Positions 23,744-35,899 of a stretch of DNA of 64,000 nt are shown one piece after another; the stretch's first letter is position 1, and every line of letters begins with the position of its first letter. The notes beneath the pieces are model-generated. The model saw nothing but the letters and a program-made list of their open reading frames with translations, was not told the DNA's origin and ran no database searches. The translations under genes were made by a program, and so were the position numbers. The DNA is from Austropuccinia psidii (taxonomy: Eukaryota; Basidiomycota; Pucciniomycetes; Pucciniales; Sphaerophragmiaceae). The stretch spans positions 903,501 to 967,500 of the forward strand of contig JALGQZ010000013.1 in assembly GCA_023105745.1 (NCBI GenBank), read 5' to 3'.

Positions 23744-25714
23744 CAGATCATACATGATAAACCTGTAGAAGGACCCATATGTTTCATATCCAGGCAAATC
23801 AAACCAACTGAAGCCAGATATGGAGCAAGTCAGATGGAATATCTATGCCTTGTCTGGGCCTTGGAAAAATTGAACTACTTTTTAGAGGGATGTGTTTTTG
23901 AAGTGATAACAGATTGTACAGCTGTCAAATCACTTTTGAACATGAAAACACCCAACAGACACATGCTCAGATGGCAAATAGCCATACAAGAATACAGAGG
24001 CAATATGACTATTGTTCATAAGGATGGGAATATTCATAAGAATGCAGATGGACTAAGCAGATGGCCATTACCAAATAATATTGATAATCCTGTTTATGTG
24101 CCAGAAGAAGCTTCACCACAAATTCCAATAGAAGGAATAAGTGTTACAGACTTGAACACCACCTTCTTTGAAGAAGTCAGAAGTAGTTACACCCAAGATA
24201 AGAATTGTAGCATCTTATGCCAATTACTTAACAAAAACTGTAAAGACAACTCTCTAATACATGCCTTGGATGAAGTATGGAGAAAATCTTATGATGAAGG
24301 AAGATTTCACCTACTGGATGGTATAATTTACCACAGAACCAAGCACACATGTGTAATTACAGTTTTAGACAGGTCATTAATCAATCTTGTACTGAAAGAA
24401 TGCCATGATAGTCCCTTTTCAGGACATCTATCTGAAGACAGAACAAGAGAAAAAGTAAAGACCTGCATATGGTGGCCAATGTGGCAGAAAGATGTGGCAG
24501 AGTATTGCAAAACCTGTGACAGATGCCAAAAGGCAAATAAATCCACTGGCAAGAGACTTGGAAATATGATAAAAATCCAAGAACCAAACAGACCTTGGGA
24601 AATTGTCCATATGGATTGGGTAACTGGCCTACCACCAGGAGGTGATAGAAGCTATAATGCTTGCCTAGTAATTGTGGACAGATTCAGTAAAACTCCAATC
24701 TTTTTACCATGTCACAAGGATGATACAGCCATGGATACAGCTCTTCTGATATGGAATAGAGTAGTGTCATGGACTGGGATATTTACAAATATCATCAGTG
24801 ATAGAGATCCCAAATTCACTTCAGCACTATGGACAAATCTTCACCAATTATTTGGCACTAAACTGTCTTTCTCTACAGCCTACCACCCACAAACTGATGG
24901 CCTGGCTGAAAAAATGATCCAAACCTTAGAGGACATGGTGAGAAGATTTTGTGCATATGCCCTTGAATTCAAAGATTGTGATGGATTTACCCATGATTGG
25001 TGTACTCTGTTGCCAGCACTGGAATTAGCATATAAAACATCAATCCATGCCAGTACCAATCAGACTCCTGCTATTCTAGAAAAAGGATGGAACCCCAAGT
25101 TACCCCAAGATTCCTTGAGGAAAGACTTAATTGAAATACATCCCACAGCTGCTAGCTTCAAAGGAATGCTAGACAAAGCTAGAAAGCATGCAGTAAGATG
25201 CATGGAGGATTCTTTTGCATATGCTAAAGACAAATGGGATAAATCACATGCATCTCCAGATTTCAAAGTGGGGGACCTAGTTCTTGTATCCACCACTAAC
25301 TTCAATAACATCAAAGGATGTAAAAAGTTGAAAGACTCCTTTGCAGGACCTTTTGTGATTAAGGCCCTCCATGGAGAAAATGCTGTTGAAGTAGAGTTAT
25401 CTGAAGAACTTAGCAACAAGCACCCCACATTTACAGTAAGCTTGATAAAGCCATATAAATCTAGTGATGCTGAGAAATTTCCCTTGAGGAATAAGATTCC
25501 CCAAGTTATACCTCCTATTGAGACATCTGGTACTAAGAAAATTACTAAAGTTCTTAAAGAAAGGAAATTAAGAACCAAGCAGGTAAGGGAATACCTTGTT
25601 AGGAACAGAGACCCAACTTGTGAAGATGAATGGTTAGAAGAAAAAGATATACCAGAAGCTACCAAACTCCTCAGGAGATTCAGACACACTAGAAACACCA
25701 ATATTACAAAGTAA
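23744..25714 (+). pseudogene. A1 RNase H-integrase-chromodomain (3' half of pol)
   Basis: Continues the A1 pol frame after the A2 insertion and is open for 626 codons from 23834. It has RNase [15 protein letters not shown] and [12 protein letters not shown]. Integrase has [12 protein letters not shown] with CKTCDRCQ, then [22 protein letters not shown] and GLAEKMIQ (D-D-35-E intact). The GPF motif is [13 protein letters not shown] and the chromodomain-like end is [16 protein letters not shown]. Well preserved in itself, but cut off from RT by A2 and by the upstream stops, so counted as a fragment. Confidence 0.88.
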
Positions 25715-25725
25715 TATTCTTTTTT

Positions 25726-25737
25726 AGGGGGAGGGAA
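25726..25737 (+). promoter_or_regulatory. A1 polypurine tract
   Basis: AGGGGGAGGGAA immediately upstream of the 3' LTR; the primer for plus-strand cDNA synthesis in this class of element. Confidence 0.75.
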
Positions 25738-27576
25738 TGTGAGCCTTAGAGGTAATTTTATATACCCAAAAGACCACAAATATAAAAAATAACATATTAA
25801 TATAAATAAAATAAATTTATTTATATTATTAAAATAGAAATCAAAATATAAATATAAAATTATATTAAAAATAAAAAATTAATTACAGTTTAAATATAAA
25901 AATACATTAAATTCTGTAAGTATAAAATTACATTTATACTTGAAAAAATTAAGTAAAAATAAAATTTTAACAAAATTGTGAAAAAATAAATAAATTTGGA
26001 AAAAAGTTGAATAAAAATTATTATAACTTTTTATCCAATAAATAAACACATAAAAATTATTTCACCATTGGATTCCTCATAAAAAATCAGGTGGGGTTCC
26101 CTCTGAGTGAAATTCTTGTAACTCAACTCTAAATAAGCTTAAATTAAGTTTTTAGTATTTTCAATACAAAAGTTGAAAATCCTCAAAACCTTAATTTAAT
26201 TCACACCACATGTGGTGTTAACCATCAATTTTTGTGTTAAAATTGAGGTGTTGTGTTTAGTTTAGAAGTTATGAGGAACTGAAGTATTTTCAATTGAATT
26301 CAATTGAAATGTCAAAATGTGCGCGTGTATTACATAAGTGAACTTTGATTTGCATATGAGGTGTCAATTATTACTGTATTGTACTGTACAATTGAATTGA
26401 ATTACATATGTAAATTATAAGTATAATACATGATGAGGAATTAAAGGAAAAATAAATTGGAAAGATTAAATTTGGGGGGGAAAAGGAACTCCAGCTCTAA
26501 GGGGGAGCTAGACCCCCAAAATCCTTGCTGACAGGCGTGGGATGTCAAAATTCACGCAAAAGTTCATCACTTTTGGCCTGGAATTGAGTTACAGGGTCTG
26601 TGGACTCAATTGATGATGAGGTTTTGATACCAACTGGGGTAGTTTTAGCTGTTGCCAAGAGGGTAAAACTACCCTTAAGATAAAACAACTATAGTGAAAA
26701 CAGTTTCAACTGGTTTCTACGCCTCTTACACACATTCTGACGTGTTTTGAAGGCTCTAGGCCTGGTATTTCTATAGTAATGGCTGATTTAAGGGTCTAAA
26801 ATGGCTAAAAATGGCTAAAAATGGCTTAAACCAGCCCTTTTTGGTCTAAACCAGGGTTCAATGATGCCATAATTGGCTTTTCTTTTGTCAGACTGTTTTT
26901 CACGACTGACAAGAGTAAAAATTTACTTCTGGAGTAAGAGAATTGATGGCTATAAAAGAATGTCTTCTTTGCCCCACTTTTCTCTTCATGTTAGAATCTT
27001 TTCCTTTTATTAATTAGTTTAAACACTGTTAAACCAATCAATCAAAGATTCCAACCACCATTTTTAAATCATTTTAATCCTTTTAACCACGTGAAAAAAT
27101 CATTATAATCATTGTTTGTAACTCTTATAATCATTTTTACCCCTGAACCACCCCAAAAGTGAATTAAAGCATCTTTCATCACTGTTAACTTTGTCACTTT
27201 GTTTCCAAATTCACTCTGGTCACTTTTGGGCGTGTTTTCTCTTTAATACTAGTTTTAAAGACTTTGTTCTTTAATTAATTGCTTGCAGTTCTTTGCTCAA
27301 TTAATTCCAATTGAAATTGCTCTTGAAGAAATTTCTTTTGTAGCCTTAAAATATCTCTTGTAGAGTATTTTTTGGATAAATTTTTATTGTTGGTAAAACA
27401 ATAAATTTTTATAATATTATTTTTTTATACTAATAAAGTTATAAACAATAAAATTTGCGTGTTTTCTCTTAAAAATAATATTCCATACTATTTTTAATTG
27501 ATTTTTACCTCATACAAATTTTGAGGACAGGAAAAGTACTTCATTTTTAATCAAAGTTTCATATCCACACCTTACA
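25738..27576 (+). repeat. A1 3' LTR
   Basis: 1839 bp, from TGTGAGCCTTAGAGG to ATCCACACCTTACA. It holds the block of about 130 bp (26240-26370) missing from the 5' LTR. A TATAAAA box lies at 26951. Confidence 0.9.
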
Positions 27577-27581
27577 GAAAT
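27577..27581. repeat. Target-site duplication gaaat (right of A1)
   Basis: The right copy of GAAAT; the B1 RT frame resumes here. Confidence 0.9.
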
Positions 27582-28800
27582 AGTGAAAATCACCACATCT
27601 GTCCTTATCACTTGGCATGATGGAAAATCTAGGTTTTGTGGGGATTTCAGAGCCCTAAATAACTACAAAACAGCGGATATGTATCCTAAACCACGGATAC
27701 CTCATGCCCTAGATAAAGTGGCGAGAGCAAAATATATAACCAGGATGGATTGTATGAAAGGCTTCCTCCATTATAGAGTCAAACCAAACTCCATGAAGTT
27801 CCCCAGAGGTCTATTCCATATGGGTATATATGAGTATAAAAGGATTACATTGGGCATCAAAAGTGCACCAGCCCACTTCCAGGGGATGATGGACATTAGC
27901 TTTCAAAAAGAAATATTAGAAGGCTGTATGGTAGTATATATTGATGAAATTATTATATACTCAGAGACATGGGAAAGCATGTGCAGTACATAGACACAGT
28001 AAAAAGTAAATGCACACCCATCAATCTGAAAATTTCACTTGAGAAGTCCAATTTTGGCCCACAAGAATTACTGGCACTAGGACATAAAGTCTCAGGCCTT
28101 AGTCTGGCCATATACCAAAATAAAGTAGCAGAAGTACTGCAAAAGCCAGTACAAAAGAAAATAAAAGAGATGCAATCTTTCCTTGGGTTTTCTAGCTACT
28201 ACAGAAACCACATTAAACATTTTGCTCACATAACTAGTAGTCTATACAAGTTCTTCTCAAAAGATTTAGTTTTTGAAATTACCAAGGAAAAGGGAGATGC
28301 ATATGAGAGGATCAAACATGAATGCACTAATGAACTTGTCCTGATACTTCCTGACTTTGAATTAACATTCAACTTGTAAATAGTTTCAGCCTTTAGTCAA
28401 GGATTAGGAGCAGTCCCACACCAAATACAAATTGTGGATGGTGAACCAAGAGAGGGGTTGATATTCAACATTTCCAGGAAACTGAAAAATTTAGAAGGTA
28501 GGTATGGAGTAACCCAGACTGAATGACTATTCCTAGTCAGGGCCTAGAGAACCTCCATTACTATCTGGAGGGTTCAGTATTTGAAGTCTATACAGATTGC
28601 AAAGTACTCAAGTATTTACTAAATATAATTACTAATAAAAGACACATTCTTAGGTGGCAAATAGCCATCTAAGAGTATAGAGGTAACTTGACCATCATAT
28701 AAAAAGAAGGTAAAAGCCACACCAATGCAGATGTCCACTGGATAAGGTCAAAAGCAACCCAGCTTGTGACCCTGAAGTAGATGCCAAGATCCCTATCAAT
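27582..28800 (+). pseudogene. B1 reverse transcriptase and RNase H, decayed
   Basis: RT reads VLITWHDGKSRFCGDFRALN and then VVYIDEIIIYSETW: the catalytic YxDD is YIDE, and a frame break follows at about 27980. The connection segment is well preserved (SGLSLAIYQNKVAEVL, MQSFLGFSSYYRNH). RNase H (about 28377-28700) has many stops and has lost its first Asp motif (a TAA at 28377 precedes SAFSQGLGAV). It is related to A1/A2 pol but clearly a separate family. Confidence 0.8.
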
Positions 28801-30024
28801 TTCATGGAACCAGACAGGAGGAAAAACATCAGATTTTCTGAATGGGCACCAGGAAGTGGTACCCCAGAAAGTGAAGACACTGAATCAGAAGGAACAGAAA
28901 CTCCAATATTAGGGATAAGTTCCTCACAACTACACAATGAGCTCTTCAGTAAATTAATGAAGACTTATGCCAAACACAAACAGTGTGGCATATTGTTCCA
29001 ACTCCTTTAATAGAAATACAGGAGCCCAGAACTGGAATCCCAGCTATATGAGCCCTGGTTGAGGGACTATAAGGATAAAATGATTTTCCTTATACTTAGA
29101 CTACTCTATCACAGAGAGAAGCACACAAGTGCCCTCACAGTGGCGGAAAGGGACCACATATCCCTGATCCTGCAGGAATGTCATGACTGCCCCTATATGG
29201 GACACATGAGTGAAGACAGGACCAAAGAAAGGGTAGCAGGAACAGCTTGGTGGCCCAAATGGAAGCAAGAGTTGAGTGAATATATCCAGATTTGTGAAAT
29301 ATGCCAAAAGGAAAAAAAAATAATGGGAAGAAATATAGGCTACTTAAACACATAGAAGAACCCAAACACCCATGAGAAACAATTAATATGTACTGGGTCA
29401 CAGGACTTGTTGCAGGAGGAAAAGACAATTTCAATGCCTGCCTAGTCATAGTTGATAGGTATAGCAAGAGTTTGAGGTGCTTGACATGTCATAAGGAAAA
29501 CACAGCAATGGATACAGCTTTGTTATTTTGGAATAACATCATAGCCACATGTGGAGTCCCACAAATCATCATTATTGATAGGGAACAAAAATTCACATCA
29601 GAATTATGGACCAATGTGTATCACATTCTGGGCACAAAACTTGCATTTTCTACAGCTTACCACATCCAAACAGATGGTGTTTCCAAAAGGATGATCCAAA
29701 CAATGGAGGACATCATTAGAAGGTTCTGTGCATATGGCATTGAATATAAGGACCATGAAGGGTAAACCCATGACTGGATTACACTTCTCCCAGAAGTCCA
29801 GCTAGCTTACAAAGAAAGCCAGCACTTTACTACGTTGATCACCCTCACTGGTAGAAAAAGGGTGGAACTCATTATTGCCTGTGGATCACCTGAAGAAAAA
29901 TCTATCAACTATCCACCCCATAGCCAAGGACTGCCACAAAATGTGGAAGAGAGCTTGTGACACAGCTGCTAAGTGCATAGCTGAAGCTTAAGAATACAAC
30001 AAGTAGAGGTATGACAAAACACAT
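28801..30024 (+). pseudogene. B1 integrase, decayed
   Basis: A Ser/Glu-rich linker (EWAPGSGTPESEDTESEGTE, 28840-28900) precedes the integrase zinc region (ECHDCPYMGHMSEDRT, CEICQKE; about 29059-29355). The core has NMYWVTGL where D is expected (D to Y), [11 protein letters not shown] (second D kept) and VSKRMIQ where E is expected (E to K). Two of three catalytic acids are gone, and stops occur at about 29353, 29371 and 29763. The part after 29765 is out of frame. Confidence 0.8.
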
Positions 30025-30504
30025 ATGGAACCAGACTTCAAAGATGAGGACCAAGTGTTAGTGTCTTCACTCAGCTTCAATAATATCAAGGGACAAAAGA
30101 AAATGAGAGGTTCATTTTTGGGGCCCTTCACTATCATTAAACCTATAGGGAATAATGCAGTGGAGGTTAGACTCACACAGGAATTGTGCAGAAAATACCC
30201 AGTATTCCCAGTGAGTCTGGCCAAGCCATACTTCCAGACAGGAGAGGACAAGTTCCCCTCCATCAAGAAGACTACAACCCCACCAGAAATACTGGAATTG
30301 GAAGATGACCCTGGACCTGTAAGGAAGATCATCAAGGCCAGGAAGATTAGACTGAATGGTAAAGATAAAAGACAGTATTTGGTCAGATTTAAAAACCAGA
30401 CAGAAGACAAAGACAAATGTTTGGCAGAGGATGCCATACCAGATGGGAACCTTCATCTAAGGAGATTCAGAGCCTCTAGGAGGACTGAACGGTGTCATAA
30501 ATGA
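30025..30504 (+). pseudogene. B1 integrase C-terminus and chromodomain
   Basis: A 159-aa open stretch with the GPF motif (GSFLGPFTIIKPIG) and the chromodomain-like segment KRQYLVRFKNQTEDKDK, ending in RRFRASRRTERCHK just before the PPT. It is the best-kept part of B1. The last residues align in frame with the C-terminus of the B2 Gag-protease ORF, which shows where the B2 deletion ends. Confidence 0.75.
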
Positions 30505-30517
30505 TGAGCCTCTTTTC

Positions 30518-30528
30518 AGGAGGGAGGG
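30518..30528 (+). promoter_or_regulatory. B1 polypurine tract
   Basis: AGGAGGGAGGG two bases before the B1 3' LTR; B2 has GGAGGGAGGG in the same place. Confidence 0.7.
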
Positions 30529-30530
30529 TA

Positions 30531-33500
30531 TGTCAGCCTTTGACTCAAAACCAGAACACAAGAATCATAGGCAAATACTATAAACCAACGGTAAAGCCAA
30601 GATACGACCAAGACATGGAGCTGAGCCAAATCAGCTCAAAAGGTATCAAAAAAAGAGGAAACTCACCTCTTTCTAAAGATACAATTTGCATTATCATGGG
30701 ACAAAGAATAAAAAACTTTTTCCTTCTCAAAGTCGTTGCTGAGCATAAACCTTAATTTTCACCTCTCATCTGAAAGCCAGAGGAAGAGGCTTAAACCCAG
30801 CAATTGGGTATTCAACTTGAAGCTCCAAGTCAGGGATATCAAATTGTACTAGCCAAATTGAGCCAACACCAAAATTACATAAGTTTTGGCCAAAATGAGG
30901 TCAAATAAGGGTGAACAAAATCTTCACCTCTCATCCAACTTCTACAATTTTAGTGTGAGATACTTAAAGTGGGGTCTTTCTAGAAAACGCACAATCGGGG
31001 ATATCTGATGGTGCCTTCCATTTCTCCATTTCTTATCTATAACAAAAGTTATGGAAAAAACAAGCTCCATGCAGATATTGAGAAAATCATATATCTGAAT
31101 AACAAAACTTGTACATTGAACAACTTTGCCATATTTAATATTACCCATACCAAATGACGAGCTATTGTGTAGATCTCATCCAGGGATACACAATGAACAA
31201 GCTTTGGATTCAATATCTCATAAACTGAAAGATGTATAGCAGTTTTAAGGTTAAAATCCCACAATTGGGCCAATACACCTTTTCTGGGGGATAATATCCC
31301 ACAAATATGATTATGAGGTGTCAAACACATGGAGAAGAATTTTCATACTTCAATACCTCATATTTCATTGAATACTGTGGTTCCATACAGTTGCTGTACA
31401 GCATTCTATGTGTCATACACATCAGAAAAGGGCTGTGTGGACCCCAGGTGAAATGTTTCACCCTGTATTGGTGAAATATGAACCTTTGAGATATTACCTC
31501 ATATCTAAAGAGGTCACAGAAAAATTTCTGTAATAATTATACTTATGATAATTATCTCAAAAATTAGTAAAATACCATAAATAAGTACAAAATCTGAATT
31601 AAATCATAATTCAATGAATAAACATTTGAAATGAATTAGGCCATTAGATTCCTCATGGTAAAGTACACATATGTCATTTTTGTGGCATATCTGAAAAGTC
31701 AATAATTACTGAAGTATAAGTAATAATATCTTGAAAGAGGTATAAAACATCATTTATCTCAGAAACCAATGAAACAACATGTGAAATGAATTGTACCATT
31801 GGATTTCCCATAAATATCTACACATAAAACAACTATAAAGCTAATCTATAAAGCTAATACTTAAGGAATTAAGCTGAATGTATGCACTTTTTTGGTCAAT
31901 GGATATATTCATGGTTTTTAGCTGGAATCTCTTGAAATATACAAGATAGAGAGATAAACAAAAAAATAACGTCACCACATAATTACTGTAGGAATACAGA
32001 CATGAACTTCATTTCACAAGTCATAAACAAGTTTAAACCTTGTAATGGATTATTGAATAAAATCAATAGAGCTGTTGACCACTTTGTTGTGAAAGTGGTC
32101 CAAACTTAAAACAAAGTAGACAGTCAGATTCTACTAGCTCATAGGTGAAGAATGACATAGTTTTTATTATAATATTCAAGGTATAACCCTTTGAAATCAT
32201 GGTTTGAAGGTTAAAATATTGAATTTGGACAGAAAAGATGAGTTACAAGAAAAATCATCAGAAATAGAGTTTTGATAATGTAATGAAATGCTCTTGGAAG
32301 TTTAATATGGACATGCCAAGCTATCAGAATCCACTCTCAGAATAGTTGTAGCATGTATAACTTCAAAGTTATCAATGATCAAAGTTTAAGCTTAAATTTG
32401 ATCATTTATGATCACTCACTGTAATCTTATTTTAAGTTTTACAGTAATATAAGTGATAAAACTGATGGATAAGATTAGACTATGATTAATGAAAATACAA
32501 TTCACAAATCTTGGGCTTCTTCCAAGCCTATGATTTCATCAAACTTAGAGTTATAGTGATAACTCTAAATAATGGTGTAATAATGAGATAAGATGGTTTG
32601 ATTATGATGTGATCATCACTAAACCTTAAAATACTGATCATTTCTAGTAGAAAGAATTAGTACACGTCTACTAGAAGCTTGCTGGACTCTATAAGGGAGG
32701 TATTTACTATAAATAGAGCTCTTTTTACTCTATTTTCCCCTCAGAAACATCAAAAACACTAAAATAATTAAATAAAAAGGTAAATTATTTATTCTTTATA
32801 TATAAAGCTTTTCTATTCTCAAGGACCAAAGATCATCTTTATTATTCTCATCCATCTTGACGTGATTACATCAATTATTTAATTGTTTTTGTTCAAAATC
32901 TCTTTAAACTCAATTTCCACATAAAAACTAAAGAATATTTGTAATTTATCTATTTTTATTTTAAATACAGTTTTTATAAATTGTATTTACATTATTTTGA
33001 CATAAAATCTTTCAAAATTATTATATTAAGTATGAAAAGTAGGTTATTTTCTCTTTTATAATAATTTGTCTTTATTATTTTATTAAAAATTCTTATATTA
33101 ATATAAATAGTATTTATATTAATAAATAACTTTAATATTAGTAATGTTATTGTCATTAATTGCTTTTTTATTCATAAAAGACAATTTTTCACGCCTTTAT
33201 GATTTGTTGGTAACAATAATAAAGTGCTTTGAAATATATTAATTATCTTATATTAATATATTCATTTATTATATTATCTTTTTATAATATAAATTATATT
33301 ATTATATTTATTTAATTATATAATTATTTTTAAACCATAATTATAATAATTCTTTATTATTATAATTATTTTTATCTTATTTATTTTATTTATAAGGACA
33401 TTCATAGTACAATAAGTAAGATATTAGTAATTCTTACTTATTGTTTCATAGTCCAACCTTACATGAAAACTGCCTAGATGTGGTTTCAAAACCACCTTTG

Positions 33501-33938
33501 AGCCCAATAAAATGTATGCAGGCTTTGTGGAAACCACAAGGCAGTACTCAGAAGTGAAAAACTCTTCACTTTCTCTATGCAGATGGTCTGAAGGAACATT
33601 CCACCCCATTCTAGGATAAAAGGAAGCCTTTTCTCCACCAGAAACAGTTTCCTCATCCTTCTCTTGAATTCCTATGTAGTACAACTGTCTAAAACAGTTA
33701 TACTCTTGGAAATAAATAGGTATAATCACAAATTTGATTATTCTAGTCTTTTATTATAATAATCCAATTGATAAATCTGCACCCAGGGCTTTCAACAGCA
33801 CTCACCACCACGAAAACTCTTTTAGTAAAGCCCTTTTTATTTTAATTAAAACCTTTTTTATTGTTATTATACATGTCACAGTCATATTCTAGGTTGTAAA
33901 TACTATTATCATCACCTCTTCATAGACTCAGCCTGCCA
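30531..33938 (+). repeat. B1 3' LTR, interrupted
   Basis: Starts TGTCAGCCTTTGACTCAAAA and ends ATAGACTCAGCCTGCCA. Without the A-type solo LTR and one TGAAA it is 1416 bp. It aligns with the solo LTR at 2950-4386, and more weakly with the B2 LTRs. A target duplication could not be tested, as the 5' end is outside the window. Confidence 0.85.
31477..33463 (+). mobile_element. Solo LTR of family A (A2 subtype)
   Basis: 1987 bp, from TATGAACCTTTGAGATATTA to GTCCAACCTTACA, flanked by TGAAA on both sides (31472-31476 and 33464-33468). It aligns along its length with the A2 LTRs, including CTATAAATAGAGCTC at about 32707, but is visibly more diverged, so it is an older insertion. Confidence 0.88.
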
Positions 33939-34159
33939 TATTTATCATTTCTTTCATTATGAAATGTGAAAATATCCTTTCATCAACAGTGAAATATAAA
34001 ACCATCAAAAAAATACCACAAACATTTCCAGCTAATAAGAAACTAACCATAAAATAAAATAATATTAATGAAAGAGAAGTCAAATTAATACTTCAGATAA
34101 AATCTTTGATAAATCTTTGGAAATTAATATAAAAATTGTACATAATTGGATTAAATCAT
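33939..34159. other. Spacer right of B1
   Basis: AT-rich sequence with no ORF or repeat that I recognise. Confidence 0.3.
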
Positions 34160-34841
34160 AGAAGATTCTTTATTGAGGCTAAAAATAATATTTTCTGGGA
34201 ATTTTATTTGGCCTCCTTTTCTTCCCAGGTTTGGAATGGGTTTCCTAAGAAGGAGGAGGTGTCTCAGGGGACATTTTCTCACTATCTAAAGAGAACATTG
34301 GAGATAGAGGTTGGAATAATCTTGGGGATTCAAGCCTAATATGGGGTGAAGAAGATTTAAAAGATGAATTAGAGGAAGGTGATAAAGCAGAAGATTAAAC
34401 AGCTACAGGACTATTAGGAAGTGAAGTCAAAGAAGATAAAATATAAAAAACAATCAATGAGACATATCCTTCATCAAATAATGCCAGTGAAATATTATTT
34501 TCAAAATTTTCTGATACATTGTCATCATTGAATGGCTCAAGAGCAGGAGAAGAATTCTGTGTAATATATTTGCAGTTGAATTCATCCTCATAAATTTGTT
34601 TTAATGCAAGAGGATATGAAAAATAAGATGAACTGTGTCAATATTCAAGAGTATCAAAAGTAATTTTAAATACTAGAGGAGGGTTAGATGGAAATTAGGA
34701 TAGACTCTGCTAATCTGGGGGAGCATCAAGAGGTTTTGTGGATTTTAAATCATGAGGAAAATCAGGAAATTTTGTTCATATACACTCATCAATCAAGGAA
34801 GAAGCATTATTATCAAAGAAGGTTGAAGATTCATAATCCAT
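34160..34841 (-). pseudogene. Unrecognised decayed gene, minus strand
   Basis: From ATG at 34841 (MDYESSTFFDNNASSL) one frame can be followed for about 650 bases without a frameshift but with six stops (TGA, TAG, TAA, TGA, TAA, TAG). The remainder reads like protein: acidic and Ser/Pro-rich with low-complexity SSPS blocks and a basic end (KPGKKRRPNKIPRK). I do not recognise the family. It could be an accessory gene of the neighbouring DNA transposon or a decayed host gene. Each stop can be derived from a Gln or Arg codon by C-to-T change. Confidence 0.4.
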
Positions 34842-35899
34842 TAGCTTAATAACCACCACCTAAACATTAAAAGGGAACTCAGAAGGGCAAAACGGTTTGA
34901 TAATAAAGAGAAAATGAGTATGAAGGGTACAGAGCTCTTATATCTCAGAATGATCTTCAAGAATGAATTCAACCATGAAAACCCAAGGTCAAGGAAATGC
35001 ATATGATTCAATTCAATTGATAAAATATCACTTCAAATCATAATTTATGCAAGAACTACAAGCCCAAAGCTCTGAAAATGATGATATCAATTCAAGCCAC
35101 CAAGTCTCATATTAAAAGCTACAAAAAAATAATATGATGTTTTTACCAACACAAATAATGAAGCCATAATTAGTATCAAAGTATCTAAAGATAAAATTCA
35201 ACATAAATTTATATATTTGTAAGAAGATCTAATACAGCAAAAAAAAAAGGCGAAATCAATAACATATTCTCCTCTACTGGTAATACATAGCAGAAGCTCA
35301 ATAGTAAAATTTAGCAAGGACAATCAGCAGAAAACACAAACTAAAGAAACCAAGCTCTGGATGGATACCTACTTACAGCCCCAACCAGTTGGGTTTAGCA
35401 AGTCTTTCACAGGAAAGAACTCATACGGTAGTTGGTTTTGTACTTATCAGCTCATGATAAGAGCTGATCACCCTCAATCACAGCAATTTTACAAACCTCA
35501 ATTAGTATTGACAGAATCAAGGAACACAAGCTTTCTCAAGGCTCAGAATATGCTACTAAATGTGGTTACCCTATTTCCACAACTGCAAGGTCCAGCAGAA
35601 GAATTATTGAGAAAGGGGGAATTGAACCTATTTCAAAGCTCGCAGTGAAAAGGAAAACTCATTAAATAACCACTACCACCCCTAGCAAACAGCTGATGTA
35701 GACCCCCCACATTGCACAGTCGCACAACTAGTCAAATCCTTATAGCACATATTTTAACTTCAGCTTTTTTTGTCAAATTAGCTTTTTTGTAATCTCTTGT
35801 AGCAATTTCTTCATCACTCACTTCTCTTTGATCTAAATTTCAGTCAACCTTTTTTTATCTCCCCATTTCTCTTTGTCTCAATTCAAAATACTCTACAAT
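34842..35899. other. Spacer with one unassigned open frame
   Basis: Mostly AT-rich. A 95-codon frame at 35361-35648 (+) has no recognisable motif and may be chance. No repeats or splice-linked coding signal were seen. Confidence 0.3.

Larger units (their letters stand above)
5149..27576 (+). mobile_element. Element A1, LTR retrotransposon interrupted by A2
   Basis: A Ty3/Gypsy-type (chromodomain) element: 5' LTR 5149-6847, PBS 6850, spliced ORF1, gag, protease-RT-RNase H-integrase-chromodomain, PPT, 3' LTR 25738-27576. It has a GAAAT duplication on both sides. Element A2 (11278-23738) lies inside its RNase H, so its own length is about 10 kb. Apart from two indels the LTRs differ at roughly 25 positions by eye (about 1.5%). 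Pol carries in-frame stops and gag/NC/PR key residues are altered, so it is not autonomous today. Confidence 0.9.
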
